Below are positions 1 through 11,800 of a stretch of 64,000 nucleotides of DNA, piece by piece. Below the pieces are notes generated by a model. That model saw only the letters and a program-made list of their open reading frames with translations. It was not told the DNA's origin and did not search any database. Positions within the stretch are counted from its first letter, which is position 1; each line of letters starts with the position of its first letter. The stretch comes from Pipra filicauda (Eukaryota; Chordata; Aves; Passeriformes; Pipridae): contig NW_024104891.1 of NCBI RefSeq assembly GCF_003945595.2, positions 62,001-126,000 on the forward strand. The letters run 5' to 3'. The position numbers were made by a program, and so were the translations under genes.

Positions 1-312
1 TTAAAGCTCAATTAAATCCCCTCCGTAAGAACGACATCTAAACCACACCAACCTTGTGGGTAGATAGTGTTCACCAGTTTCTGTGAAGGGAAGGACATGC
101 TGGACTGTGCGGGAGCTGCTTGTTTCTTTTCAGCTTAGTTGCACAGATACTGATACTGAAATCAGTGGGAGAATTCCCTTAACCCAGCCCTACTGACCTG
201 ACGTCTAGTTCAGGTAGCATCTACTTAGCACAGTTGATGGGTTGTGTATGAGGAGGTAACATTCATAGGCTTTATCACGGGTGTTGATACACAACTGCCC
301 TCCATTGACACT

Positions 313-332
313 CACACACACACACACACACA
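313..332. repeat. (CA)10 microsatellite
   Basis: Ten uninterrupted CA units. Likely length-polymorphic; no function implied. Confidence 0.95.
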
Positions 333-1762
333 AAGCCTCGCTTCAACTTATCAGTCCATCTTTACTTATAGATTGGCAAGAAAGGCAAAGAGAGAGGGAG
401 AGAGGGAGTGTTGTTATTGGGAGGAGCACAGGCATCTAGATAGCAAGACATGTAGGTATTAGAAAAGTTCCAGGCAGTTCTTGTAGGACTCAACCAGTAC
501 TTCATAAACCCAAGGTCCAGTCTACACCCCAGCACAGCCTTCTTGCATTGACAACAAGTCACTTCCTGGATAAGCCTCATCGATATTTGTTAACCACTTG
601 GGTCAAATAATCTGCCATTTCTTATCTTTCTGACATGAAAACACTTGAAACTGGATAGGTTTGAAATTTGGTACAAAACAGAAGACACAGACCTACAAAA
701 GATAAGAGTATGGGTAAGAGTATCCTGTATGGGGACTGAAATGCTGGCTGCAGAAAGGAAGGAAGTTATATTTGAAAAGGAAGATCAGTCACTGTCGGAA
801 GAGGACAGGGGAGAGAAGATGGTGGTGGTCCTTTGCCTTTCCTTTGCCTATTGTTGGCTCTTTGAGGATTGACATGACATGGCAGAATGAGGCTGGAAGT
901 GTGGCATGGTGGTCATGCCAGGAAGAAAAAAGTAATCAGGAAGCAAAAGGATGATTGACTAGAGATCAGAAGTGTCACTGGGAGGCCACTCTCTGGGCCT
1001 ATATTTTCAGATCTGTGAAAGAATCGTCATAGCATTTTAGCCAAACCCTGTAGCAAAATTAAGAGATGGTCTGTATGCAGATTTGTGCTGATGTCAGAAA
1101 AACCAAGCCTACAACATGCCTTTCATTGTTCCAAGGGAACCTGTGCCCTCATTTGATGTGCCCTGTTTCACTGAAAGAGAGGAAGGAAGCTTGATAGAAG
1201 CTAACTCACAAGGGTCTTGGAAAGAGAAAGCTGTGCCTTTGAACTATGAGCTGTTAGACAGGGTGAATGAAAACCTCTGCCCTTATTTTCTTCTCTGCTT
1301 GGCATGGACAAGTATCTAGGGTCACCTTTATATAAAATGTTCACTGAAACTCTCACACCCTTTGAATGATGCCGCAAGACTTGCATAACTGCACACGAGG
1401 CAGTTTGAGGAAGAAGCTACAGAAGCACAACATGGTGTTAGGTATTTAAATAGCAAGGATTACAAAACACCATTGTTTCCCCATTAAAACACAGAAACCC
1501 AAAGCAAGTAAAATATTATCAGACAGTGCTGATTGAAGGTGTAGCAGTTCTTGATTCAGCCTTGCGGAACCATTTGTTTTTAGCCTTGTCTGGCTTATCT
1601 GTCATTTGATGGATTTTATTAGCTTGCTTGTGTACACCAGGCCTGATTAACAGCACTGCCACACGCAAATTTTTAATGAATTGTTCAAAAAGTCATGGTG
1701 GATGGGTGAACTCTGGACTGCCCTGTCCAGTTTTGCGGTCACAGTGACCTGATGTGGAGGGT

Positions 1763-1780
1763 GTCTGTCTGTCTGTCTGT
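1763..1780. repeat. (GTCT)n tetranucleotide microsatellite
   Basis: About four and a half uninterrupted GTCT units. Confidence 0.9.
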
Positions 1781-2605
1781 TCAGTCGTACCAAGCCACAG
1801 CATTCGGTCCTAGATCAGCAAAAGCCACAGGCACAAACAGTGCAGGAAAAACAACTATGCTGCAAGAAACAGTTCATGACTTGAGCTGAGATTGCTCAGT
1901 ACCTGAAAGGGTCTGAGCAATAAGTTGGGTGTGACAGCATAAATCAGTGCATAAAATGGCTATAGCTGCAGTACTGCGTGTGCAGAACATCAGAAGAGAT
2001 TGCAGGAAGAATGAATTTGACTGGATTTGTCTTTTTCTCCTTCCCAAGCTAGTCAATTTATTGCATAATATGTTCTGTAGCTAAAGAGATGTCCATGGGC
2101 ATTTAAAACACAGATTGAGAATAGAAGACTGAGCAAAACAGATATTCCAAATCCAGAATCTCAACAGTGGATATTTTCCATTTCTTTTGTGCTTGAAAAG
2201 TAACCAAGAATTCTGAAAAATCAGCATGGCTGCATCCTCGGGGAGAGACTGAAGTAAAGCATTAATTAAAGTAAAGAAAGGGAGGTGTCTTATTTGAACT
2301 CTGCTGAGCTAGATGGATTACCTATGAAAGCTGGCATTGACAGGACAGCTGTAAGAAGCAGCCTGTGGCAGAAGTACCGGTGTCTTATACAAACAACAGG
2401 AGACAGGGCAGGAGATGCAAAGCCACAATTGCCAGATAGATTTCTTCCTCGTGAGGCAAATGCTAAGTCAGCAGAAACCTGCTTCAGTTTTCTGTTGCAA
2501 GGCACTGCACTTTTAATTAAGGGGGAAAAAAAAGTCAGGTATGCCTACTATCTCTTTTACAGCTCTTTAGCCTTATACTGCAGGGAATAGTGCTGGGGAG
2601 AAAGA

Positions 2606-2634
2606 TTTTTTTTTTTAATATATATATATATATA
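2606..2634. repeat. T11 run followed by (AT)n microsatellite
   Basis: Eleven T residues (2606-2616) run directly into an alternating AT tract (2618-2634). The tract is self-complementary and easily melted. Confidence 0.9.
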
Positions 2635-3037
2635 ATTTTTCTCTACTATATTTCTTCTTTTTCAGATATCATTGCAGAGAAGAAGTACAGCAATAAAAAG
2701 GGACATGTATTAACATGAACATGGAGGTGTAGGGATATGAGAATGGCCTGGTGAGATTTCACTGTCCCAGCATTTAGTAAAATAATTTGAACTAGTGTTG
2801 CAGCTTAATTAAGGTTTTGGGTTACTGCCTTTGTTGAGGTTCTAGAGGTAGAACCGGGAAGCCATGGAGATCTTTATGCAACTTTCTGCCTTGAGGGAAA
2901 GCATATATTTTTCAAGTCAATAGGATAGAAATCATTAATAAAATAGGAATAAACTAAAATTCATTAATAAAGTAGGTACCAGTTGGGACTACTGAGAACC
3001 CCACAGATTTAATTGCTTAGCATCACATCTATGTATA

Positions 3038-3100
3038 ACAGAATCATAGAATCATCAAGGTGGGAAAAGACCTCCAAGACCATCAAGTCCAACCTTTGAT
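3038..3100 (-). mobile_element. CR1 LINE, short 3'-end fragment
   Basis: The plus strand reads ACAGAATCATAGAATCATC, then GACCTCCAAGACCATCAAGT and CCAACC. This is the reverse complement of the CR1 3' terminus, so the element lies on the minus strand with its 3' end at the left. About 60 bp are recognisable, consistent with the severe 5' truncation usual for CR1. Similarity fades into TTTGATTTACTTTTACTC, so the right edge is approximate. Confidence 0.88.
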
Positions 3101-5284
3101 TTACTTTTACTCACCATGAACTATGACTTTGATTTACTGACTCAATATAATCTATATGTCTAAGCCATATTTAAAAATGCCTGGGTTATTTGTTGTTCTG
3201 CAGTGTTTCTTGTCCCTTCAGAGCAAGCTTGTTTAACCCCATATGGAACTAGTAATCAGTGAGAAGGAAAATAAGATTTCTTTTTTTTGATAACTAATTA
3301 CTTCAGAAAGCTTTCATTTCTGTGTTTTGATGCATATTAAAAATGCCAGCTGTGACTGGGTGCTTGTCTTTCTGCACCAGTAGTATAAACCAAAACCGAC
3401 CATCACCATGAATCCATGACATTGAGGCTCTGGTTTTGGCTGTCTGGCCACTGTGTTTGTCTTCCTTCACTGCATGCCCAGCCCTGAAACCGGTATGAAA
3501 AATATGCTTAAGCCCTGCTGCTGCTGAAAGGGTGGCTGCACCCTCCTGCCCTCCCTGTTCTACAGAGCTCTGCAGTCCAGCCTTGGCTGGATTCAGGAAA
3601 AAGCCCAGGACAGCTGTGCAGCACAGCAAGCACTACTCATGCTGCCTCCAGTCTGGGTGGGCCATGGGTGCCCCCTCCTCCATGCTTAAATTACTCTTTT
3701 ACTGCTTGCAGGTAACATAGGAACAGAGGGGAAAAAGCAAAAGCCCTAAATGTAGAGGGTCTAACGCTGGGCTCCAGCTCAGGCACTGTGCGCCCCACAA
3801 AAAAATGGGGTTCCTCACCCTTCTTTTCCTTGCCTCTGGTATAATCAGCTGAAATGTCCATGGCAAGGCACACAACTTCACTTGTTTTTACTTATTATTC
3901 CTGAAAAGTTCATCAAAATCAATATGATTTCTTGAAACACAGCAGATCCTGCAAATTTTGCCAGGGAAGACACATTTTAATGTTAAAGCTTCTGCCAGCT
4001 CTAGTTCAAACACTTGTGACTTAGCATATGCCAAAAGCACACGTGGTCTTGCCAGACAGTGTGGGAGCCTCGGGAGCCAGCCTTGCTCGCTGGTGAGAAG
4101 TCTGGGAGACCTGCAAACCAGGAGACAGGAGGTCTCTACTTCCCGAGTTGTTGGATGCCCTGGTAGGAGCACCAGGCCATAGCATTAGAATGAGCAAGTT
4201 CAATTTGGTGTTCCCCTCCTCTCCTGGTGATGAGGGGTCTGCATCTCCTCTCTATTGGCTAGAGCTTTGCACTGGCTGCCTGCTGCTCTTTATCACAGGC
4301 ACAGAGTGGAAGTGGCTTGATTCAAAATACTTTTGTCTGATGTATTTATGGGCAACCAGCTATTTACAAAGCTCTCTATATGCTGGTAGCCCCAGGTGCA
4401 GCCCCCATGTACGTCTACCCTGGATGAAAGGCTTCCCACAGTCTGGGGACTGCTATTCTTCCTCTCTGATTTTGGCCCTAGTGCATTGTGTTGCCCCACT
4501 TATCATCCTTGCACAGGTATAATTGTTATTTTGGGCTTGAGGGGAGCAGGACCATGTGCACCAGGGGGTAATAGTGAAGGCTTGCACATCCGTGCTGCCA
4601 GCCAAAATGCTCTTCCAGCCCCTGCCCATCACTTCCCTTCCAAGGGCCTTCCCTGGGCACTTGGACGAGCAAGGCAAGGGATTACTCAGCTGAAGGTGGG
4701 GTCAGTGCAATACCCTGGGTAGGAGCAAATGCCCCAGTGCAGGAGTTCAGAGATGGCTCTGTTTACCACATCAGTTGGGCATCACCAAATGTGGCAATCT
4801 GAAATACTGTTTGAAAGCCAGACGTGGTGCTCATGAGTGGGTCTTCACCGGGAGCAGGAGATTAAATACTCTTGTTGGCCACAGGGCAGCATGGTGTGGC
4901 AATTAGTATGTTGAGCAGAGCCGAGAGTTTTACAATGAAACCAAAAATGTTGCTGGCCCCCACATTCTGCAAAGGTTCAAGAACCTTTCAGTAAACCTGG
5001 GCTGAGCCTTGGCAGATTTAAAAATTTCAAGGAGGAACCATTAAAAACACCATGGTTTGTGCATGATTTTGAACCTAGACCCAGCCACACTTGGCACTTC
5101 GGGAGTTTTGCTTTGGGTTTTTTGCATACAAATCCAAAACACAGTGTAGACTCAGCAGGCAGGAACCGATGCAAACCAAAACTGCTGAGTTTTGCACAGC
5201 TCTAATTATAATCTCTTCACAGTCCTGGTTTTATTTATTATTGTTTGTACTGTGGAAGCAGCGCAGGGCTCCAACCAGCTTCAG
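3101..5284. other. Non-coding stretch, no gene recognised
   Basis: Mixed-composition unique sequence. Open frames of up to 124 codons (for example 4148-4522, + strand) show no domain, signal peptide or splice context that I recognise. A short inverted repeat, CCTGGT with ACCAGG, lies near 4160-4175 and is too short to interpret. Confidence 0.65.
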
Positions 5285-5395
5285 GGCCGCACTGTGGTAG
5301 GTGTTGTAAAGGCAGAAGAAGGAGGCAGGATCCCCAGCCTGAAGAGTATATAATCTAAACAAACAAAAAAGATAAAGAATGAGGGAAAGACATAA
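5285..5395. repeat. Probable ancient amniote interspersed repeat
   Basis: The order GTGGTAGGTGTTGTAAAGGC, then CCCAGCCTGAAGAGT, then ATAATCTAAACAAACAAA resembles a very common old archosaur/turtle repeat. In that repeat a 'GTAGGYGCTGTACAAA' block is followed by 'CCCTGCCC..AAAGAGCTTACA' and 'ATCTAA'. The match is from memory and diverged, so the class (CR1/L3-like or SINE) is left open and the edges are approximate. Confidence 0.45.
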
Positions 5396-5836
5396 AACAC
5401 ACAAGCAGAGTGATAAGGGGGTCTTGGCAAGACAACGCTTTTCTTTGCGTCTCTCTCATCCACACATAAAATTGTGTCTACCCTGTAAAATCTTTGGGGT
5501 CAGGACTGCATTTCTCAAAATGCCTAGGGAGATGGGGTGCGAGAAATTTGTGGGGAAATGAAAGTGCTGGGGGGGAGCAGCAGGATCAGCAGCCCACAGG
5601 GCTTCCAGGCTGGATTTCGGCAGTGACGGAAGCAGGAGGAAGGTGATGGGGACAGTGGAAGGGAGGACAGAGGAGCAGATGGACTGCACTCCTTAGCTTG
5701 GGTCAGGTCAGAAAACCCATTGTAGGCACTAGGACAACTACTGCTAGGACACCACACTACTCTCTGCTGCAGTTTCCTCTAGAGTTGAGCAGAGCTAATA
5801 AAACATCCCTATATGGATAATTCTTCCTCGGAGTAA
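5396..5836. other. Non-coding stretch, nothing recognised
   Basis: Contains a G9 run interrupted by A near 5569-5577 and otherwise unremarkable sequence. No exon-like open frame. Confidence 0.6.
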
Positions 5837-5890
5837 ACTGCTTTGAGATACCCAGGTGAAAGGTGCTAGAGGAATGCAAAGATTTATTTT
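5837..5890. repeat. Probable ancient repeat fragment
   Basis: The block ACTGCTTTGAGATACCCAGG followed by TGAAAGGTGCTAGAGGAATG and CAAAGATTTATT resembles the 3' part of an old amniote repeat reading 'CTTTGAGATC..GATGAAAGGCGCTATA..AATGCAAAG'. Recalled similarity only; strand and family are not settled. Confidence 0.4.
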
Positions 5891-8800
5891 TCATAAACCT
5901 CCTCACATATTCTTTTCACTGCCAAGTCAAGCCTGATGCCAGAAATTTTAGAGATGCATACATCTCTCTCTCTCCCTTTGAATAGAACAATACATTTATG
6001 AAAGAGGCCAAGGTATATTTTTTCAGAATAAAGCCTTAAGTTAGGTTTCCTAAATCTGTATAGAGGATCTTAAATGAACAGTCTGATTTAAAATCAGGAC
6101 ATTTCCTTAAAACTGAGTTCAGGAGTCTAGCTATAAGTTCTTACTTGAAACTGTTTAGCCACAAGCTAGATGGAAATTTCATATCCTAAAAGAAGTTTGT
6201 AATGTCTGGTTTTGTTTTTTAGTTTTTTCTTCTATGATTTAGGTGAAGGTTTGAGCTGGTTATTTTATCCCAATTATTCACCATTCTGCAACTATTAATT
6301 AAAACAAACAGGTCTCTGAAGCTATTTCTCACAATAGGGAAGATTTATATCTTGAAACTGAAGCTCGTTTTTTCACTGCATCTATTTTCTACACTGCGTA
6401 AACATCCAAGTTTGTTATTGCAGCAATCACCAGCACGAGCTCTCAGAGCTCCTTGCCAGGCTTGTGATATTTATTGTTTGTTAAGCTCCAGCTCCTGGAG
6501 TGAAATGATTAGATGAGAACCTCAGCTTTCAGTTAAACAAAATAGATGTAACTTTGAGAGAAATGGGAAAACATGAGCAGAATGTAGAGACAAGGCTACA
6601 AACATCAGAAAGGCGAGCAAAAAAGAAAACTCCACATGTATTATTATTTTTAAAGCCTAAGGACACTTAAACCAACCTCCCCCTTATAATTTGGAAGGGG
6701 GGGCTGACTCATAGCTTCTGGCTGCCAAGGCATGGCCATGGCAGGGGTTACTCATCGCCTTGTAGCTGCCCAGAGGTTTCTCACCAAAGGGCTGCTCACC
6801 CCTCTGCTGAGCTGCATGTATCTGTAGCACTGGGTGCTGGGCTCCAGCCACTTCTTTTTCCTTTTTTTTTTTTTTCCCTTCTTCCTTTTAAAACAACTGT
6901 ACTGACACCTGAGACATTCATTTCTGAAAATATCCTGTACAAGGAATTACACGGACTTGGCAAATAGAGACAATAGGTCATTGCCTGGCTCTTCCAAACC
7001 TGAGAGGATCCCTTTAGCTTTCACAAAAAGAAGAAAAACAGAACTATTCAAAAGTCTCAGCTGCCAAATAGTAAGTCTACAACAATATAAAGCAAATGTA
7101 AATATTATATGATGAAATGCATTTTTTAAAAAAGCCCTCTTTTCTCAGAAGTTAGATGGGCTTTATATACAACAGGAAGATTCATTCCTGAAGAGAACTC
7201 CAGCCTATGAAACAAACCCCTACATATCATGGTCTAAAATATCTATTTTATATGATACAGCAACAGTCATCGCCTTTACCTTGGGAAAAGCTCATTCAGC
7301 CTCCTGATTTATGAAAACTGTACTTCTCACTGCTCTGCTCCCCCCCTTGCCGTGCCCACAAACCCCCTGGGGAGGGGAGAAAAATACATCTGCAGGGAAG
7401 AAGCCTAGCTATTACCAGTGTGACTGAGGGACATTAATAGCAGAAAACCAGTGCAAAGAGTGCAATGAAAACAGAAGCAGGAGAAAAACAAGAATGCTTG
7501 TGCATGGCAAAATAGCCATACAAGGTCCTGGTTTAAGATGTGAAGGTGTGCATTGTTCACCAAGCTGTGGATGGGAGGTGGGTACACGAATGGGGGTCTG
7601 TAGACAGCTCTGGCTGGACTCTGCAGCCACCTGTGCCACTTGCAGGCATGGGACTGAGCACGGAGAGCATCCCTCTCTGCTTTCACTGTTACAGACCTGA
7701 GGAAATGTCCTGCTGACACTCAAGGTAATGCTATGGTGGTTTTTACCCAGTTTCTTCTCCACACAGTGGAATCTAGGCTGGACATACTGGTATTAATTCT
7801 GAATTAATCACCTGCTTACAGGGGCTTGGGTGCTTGGGAGGATGGGAAGAAAATTCCACGGCTTTACACAAAACCTCTTGACAGTAGTTACAGGTGGATC
7901 GTGCTGCTCTCATTTTTCACTACAAAGAAAGCAGAGGAAGGAACAAATTCCCCCTTGACTTTCCTGCTCCCTGTGAATGGGCCCCTGCTGCAGAAGGTGC
8001 ACTTGCAGATGCCTGCAATAATGTTATGCAAGCCAGCATAATATTCAGCTCATTGCTGCTGGAAGTTCTCCCTCGCTTGCCCCGGTGGATGGTACCTGTA
8101 GCATGTGGTGAAACTCTTTGTGCACAGCAGGCAGGGTGGGTCCCAGACGAGGCAGTAGAGAGGAACGTGGTCTTAGCTGACTGCATGTACAGCCTATAGC
8201 TATGCTGCAGTTTATATGGTTTAAACTTATTCATTTACATGGGTACAATTCACACCTCTTTTTAGGATGCAGCTAAACTGACTTCTAGTTTCAAATGTGG
8301 TTTCAGGACCAGCAAAAGATGCAGACAGTTACAGCTCAGAAGAGAGTTATATCTCCTTTTTCAGGAGAGAATAAATGTCAGAATACCCTGAAAACACACT
8401 ATTTACCAGAGAACCTTGCATTATGAATATGGATCTCTACTGGGGGTAGGGTTATGCCTGCAGTAATGAACCAGTATTGTCCTTTCTATTTCAGACATAC
8501 TTTGTGAGCTGGTGGAAGACAAATGTTGGACATGTTAGTACTGTCAGCTGCTCCAGTACACATCAGGAACGTCACTCTATTCCTCCTGTTAACTCAGCAA
8601 CATACCCTGCCAGCAAACCATAGCAATAGCTGCCTAACAGGTCATCATGGCTACACAAGAGGAGGCAGTTTGCCAACACAAGAAAACTTAGCCACTAACC
8701 ATGGCTGTTCTGGGATAGTCAAATTCCCATGGATAACGGCAGTCTGTTCTGAACTGATGTCTTATCCCACTGGGGTGTCCTGGGGCTTCCCATACTTTTG

Positions 8801-11800
8801 GAATCACAGCTGATTAACACAAAGGTGCAGGCTGATACAGTCCTGCTGTTCAGTGTGTACTGTTCTGGTCCGGAACGAGTCAGCACTAGGGTATCAACAG
8901 CTGGTGAAACCTAGGTCAAATGTATTTGCTCTGCCTGTGTGAGCTGCTAGGCAAGGCCCAGCACTGTCTTCTCAAGGTTACAAGGTAGGGCTGAAGTGGC
9001 CTCCAGCCAAATCATCACATACCCAGTGCTCACATTCAGAGAGATGCATGAAAGTAAATAGCTTGAACAACTGGGTACTTGTTGGAAGGAAAGGCAAATC
9101 AAACCAGAGATTTCTGGTTTATTAGCCTTTTGCAGCCAGATCAAGGGAAAAAGACAAGTGTCACGCAATAACTGGGAAAATACCTCAGTACAATGCTCAG
9201 GTCTGTGGGATGTGGCTCATCACCTAATGTAGCCCAAGAGGGTTGTTGGCACAACCGTACGGTTAAACTCAAGCACTGCTTAAGACTTCGGAGGCTTAAA
9301 CTCAAGAATGCCACACCCAGAAAAATTCTGCTGCAAAGACAAAGTCAAAGCGACTTAGGCAGATTTGCAGATTAAAATGGAAATGCCCTCACTGTGCTGA
9401 TTACTTAATGCCATTTTATTCCATCCTTCGCTTTTGAAGAGAACTGTTGTGCGAGCAAACAGAGCTTCAGTTTTCTTGTTGAAACTCCTGACGCCAGTGG
9501 TCCTCCACTTCCATGCAAAGCAAAGCTCTGTGTAAGTCATAGGGTCAATTTGTTTACCTTGCCTGTGGCAAGAGTTGGGTTCATCAGGTTAATTTCAGTA
9601 GTTGATAAAAGGTCTTGAAATTTTTTCTGGTGTCATATGACTTTTGCCTTTTTTTCAAAGTAGGGGGTAACCATGAACTGTTCAAAACATACTGAAGTAA
9701 ACAACATTTTTCTGCATCAAGCTCATCCTGTGAATTAATTCATTTGCATTTCTGTCCTTTTCAAGTCAGGGGAAGTCATGCAGATGTGAGCAGTCATTTA
9801 AGGATTTTAAGGGTTATGGTTCACATCATCCAAAATTGATACCAGGGCTATGCATTCACAGAAAAGGAAAAAGTATGGTGGACATGTCCATGTTTTGGGA
9901 AAAATGGGGGATTTTTAATAATTAAAAGAATTATTTTACAGCTTCTATTATTTGTTAAAGTTCAAAGCCTCTGGGCACATCCACACTGATCTGTTGTGCA
10001 TTGCTTCTTTGTTTTTGGTTGTAGCAAAGTTGATTTCATATTGCTGATTCATCTACTGGGTTTGGACTACTCTTGTTATCCTTTCAGATAATGGACCATT
10101 GAGCCTGCAAACAAGTTTGCTGTCTGCCACCGTCAGCTGATTTACATGAGATTGCTGAAATTGAGTAGTTCTAGTTTTTGGGGGTTGTGTGTATAGCAAA
10201 AGCAAGAACTTCATGAAAATCAGAGCAGCAAAACACTTTTCTGGTCAAGAACCAGCACATCTTAAGTGTTGCTAAGGAGAGCTTGTCCTGTATACAGGAA
10301 CAGGTTAATTCTGAGATAACTCTCTTAATAATTTGCCATGAACCATGGCTATTGATTCTGCAGCCTGGCCTTAGGTGAAATTACTATGTCAAAAACCCCA
10401 CAGTGGCAATAGCTGCAGACTACAGTGTTTTCTGGCAGACTCTGCAAGCCCCTTCAATGCAGGAAGCAATAGATTCTAAACAACTTTTATTTTAATCCCT
10501 GCAGGACATATTGTGAGATTCTAAGAACAAGAGCTGCCTTCCAGAGAAAAAAGTTCTTGATATCCCAATACAGTATCAAAGAGATCAGCAAGTAAAGAAA
10601 AATTATCTGTTCTTGGCAAGACATTAGAACATTTCCCACAAGTTTATAGTTGTCCAACTGATCATCAAAAAAGAGTTTTGGTTAGGTTCAGGACTTTTTA
10701 GTGCCAAGAAAGTGTTATTGATTCTGAGACACCTGGTATTTTCACGTATGCCAGACAAGGGACTGTTGAGGGAACGTAAATGGTCCTTAGAACTTGAAAT
10801 GTGTTATCTCTGGGCTATTTTATGGATAAACTGGTCTTTTTGTGAGCAAAATGCTTAGTGACCTGCTCAATGCAGGCAGCTATTATGCACACAGAAGTTT
10901 CTATTTGCACATCCCGCCATTTACACAGAAAGTGTGCACAAACATATTTCCTGTGAAAAAAACTAATGTCTAATTCTTAAAAGCACGAGTCCATTAATTT
11001 TTACTGTTCTCACCATGAACCATGATTTATGGTTCTCACCACCTCACAATGATTTATTTTCACAGGTTTTTTTTTGGGTAGGGACTTAAGGAAGACAGCT
11101 TTCCCATAGCACCAATGGCTGGATATATGGGTTCCCTCTGCCCCTTTTTCTTCTCTTCTCTCTGTTCCCATCTCCTGCCCGCTTGCTCTGCTGTCCCCAG
11201 GCCAGTGACAAAGAGCTTATTGAGCAACAGTGGCCAAGGGACAGTTGCAGAAGCTCGGCACAGCTCTGGTCCCCCAGCAGCGAGGGACAAACGCAGCCAC
11301 CCTACAGGTCTCTGGTTTGCTCGCAGCCATCGTGTATGGGCTGTGAACTGGGGTTTCAGACTGAGTGGGGATTCAAAGGAAAGAAACAAAAGCAGGAAGG
11401 AGTCTTCTGGCTCTAAATGAAACCTGCACTTGGAAGGTTAGCTGCAATTGCTTCAGATCTCCCAGACAGTCATGAGGTCAAGCTTGCTTGGGAAAACATC
11501 AGCCACGACCAGAGCTGAGAGGAGGGCTTGAGAGGTCTTTGTGCTGAACAGTGCTCCTGCCTCTGAGAAACAGTGTCTCTGGGAGGACAAGCACAGGTGC
11601 TTGGTCCAAATCTCCCTCCATGTAAGTTCAGATGATGCTGTAAGGATCTTCACACACAGCCTTGTCACACAGTCTGAGTCAATTTACGGTCCATATTCCT
11701 TCTTACAAACCAGCCTGTATATACTTCTCTAGGATGAACAAAGCAGTAACTTGAATGCTGATAATTCCCCCAGAAAGAAAGGATGCAGGTCTCTCCCACT

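Larger units (their letters stand above)
1..3037. other. Non-coding stretch, no gene recognised
   Basis: AT-rich, CpG-poor sequence holding three short simple repeats listed separately. The longest open frame (2285-2590, + strand, 101 codons) has no recognisable motif and is overlapped by an open frame on the other strand, so I treat it as chance. A small imperfect direct repeat (TCATTAATAAARTAGG) occurs at 2932-2948 and 2961-2977. I see no convincing promoter or exon. Confidence 0.7.

Noticed and set aside
244..462. Frame with a Thr-His repeat
   Set aside because: Translation of the CA microsatellite.
6399..6409. GTAAACATCC, resembling a miR-30 mature core
   Set aside because: The 5' base is C instead of T, the following bases do not match the family, and no pairing arm is visible nearby.
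10335..10349. Inverted repeat GCCATG-AAC-CATGGC
   Set aside because: Six-base arms are expected by chance in this length of sequence.
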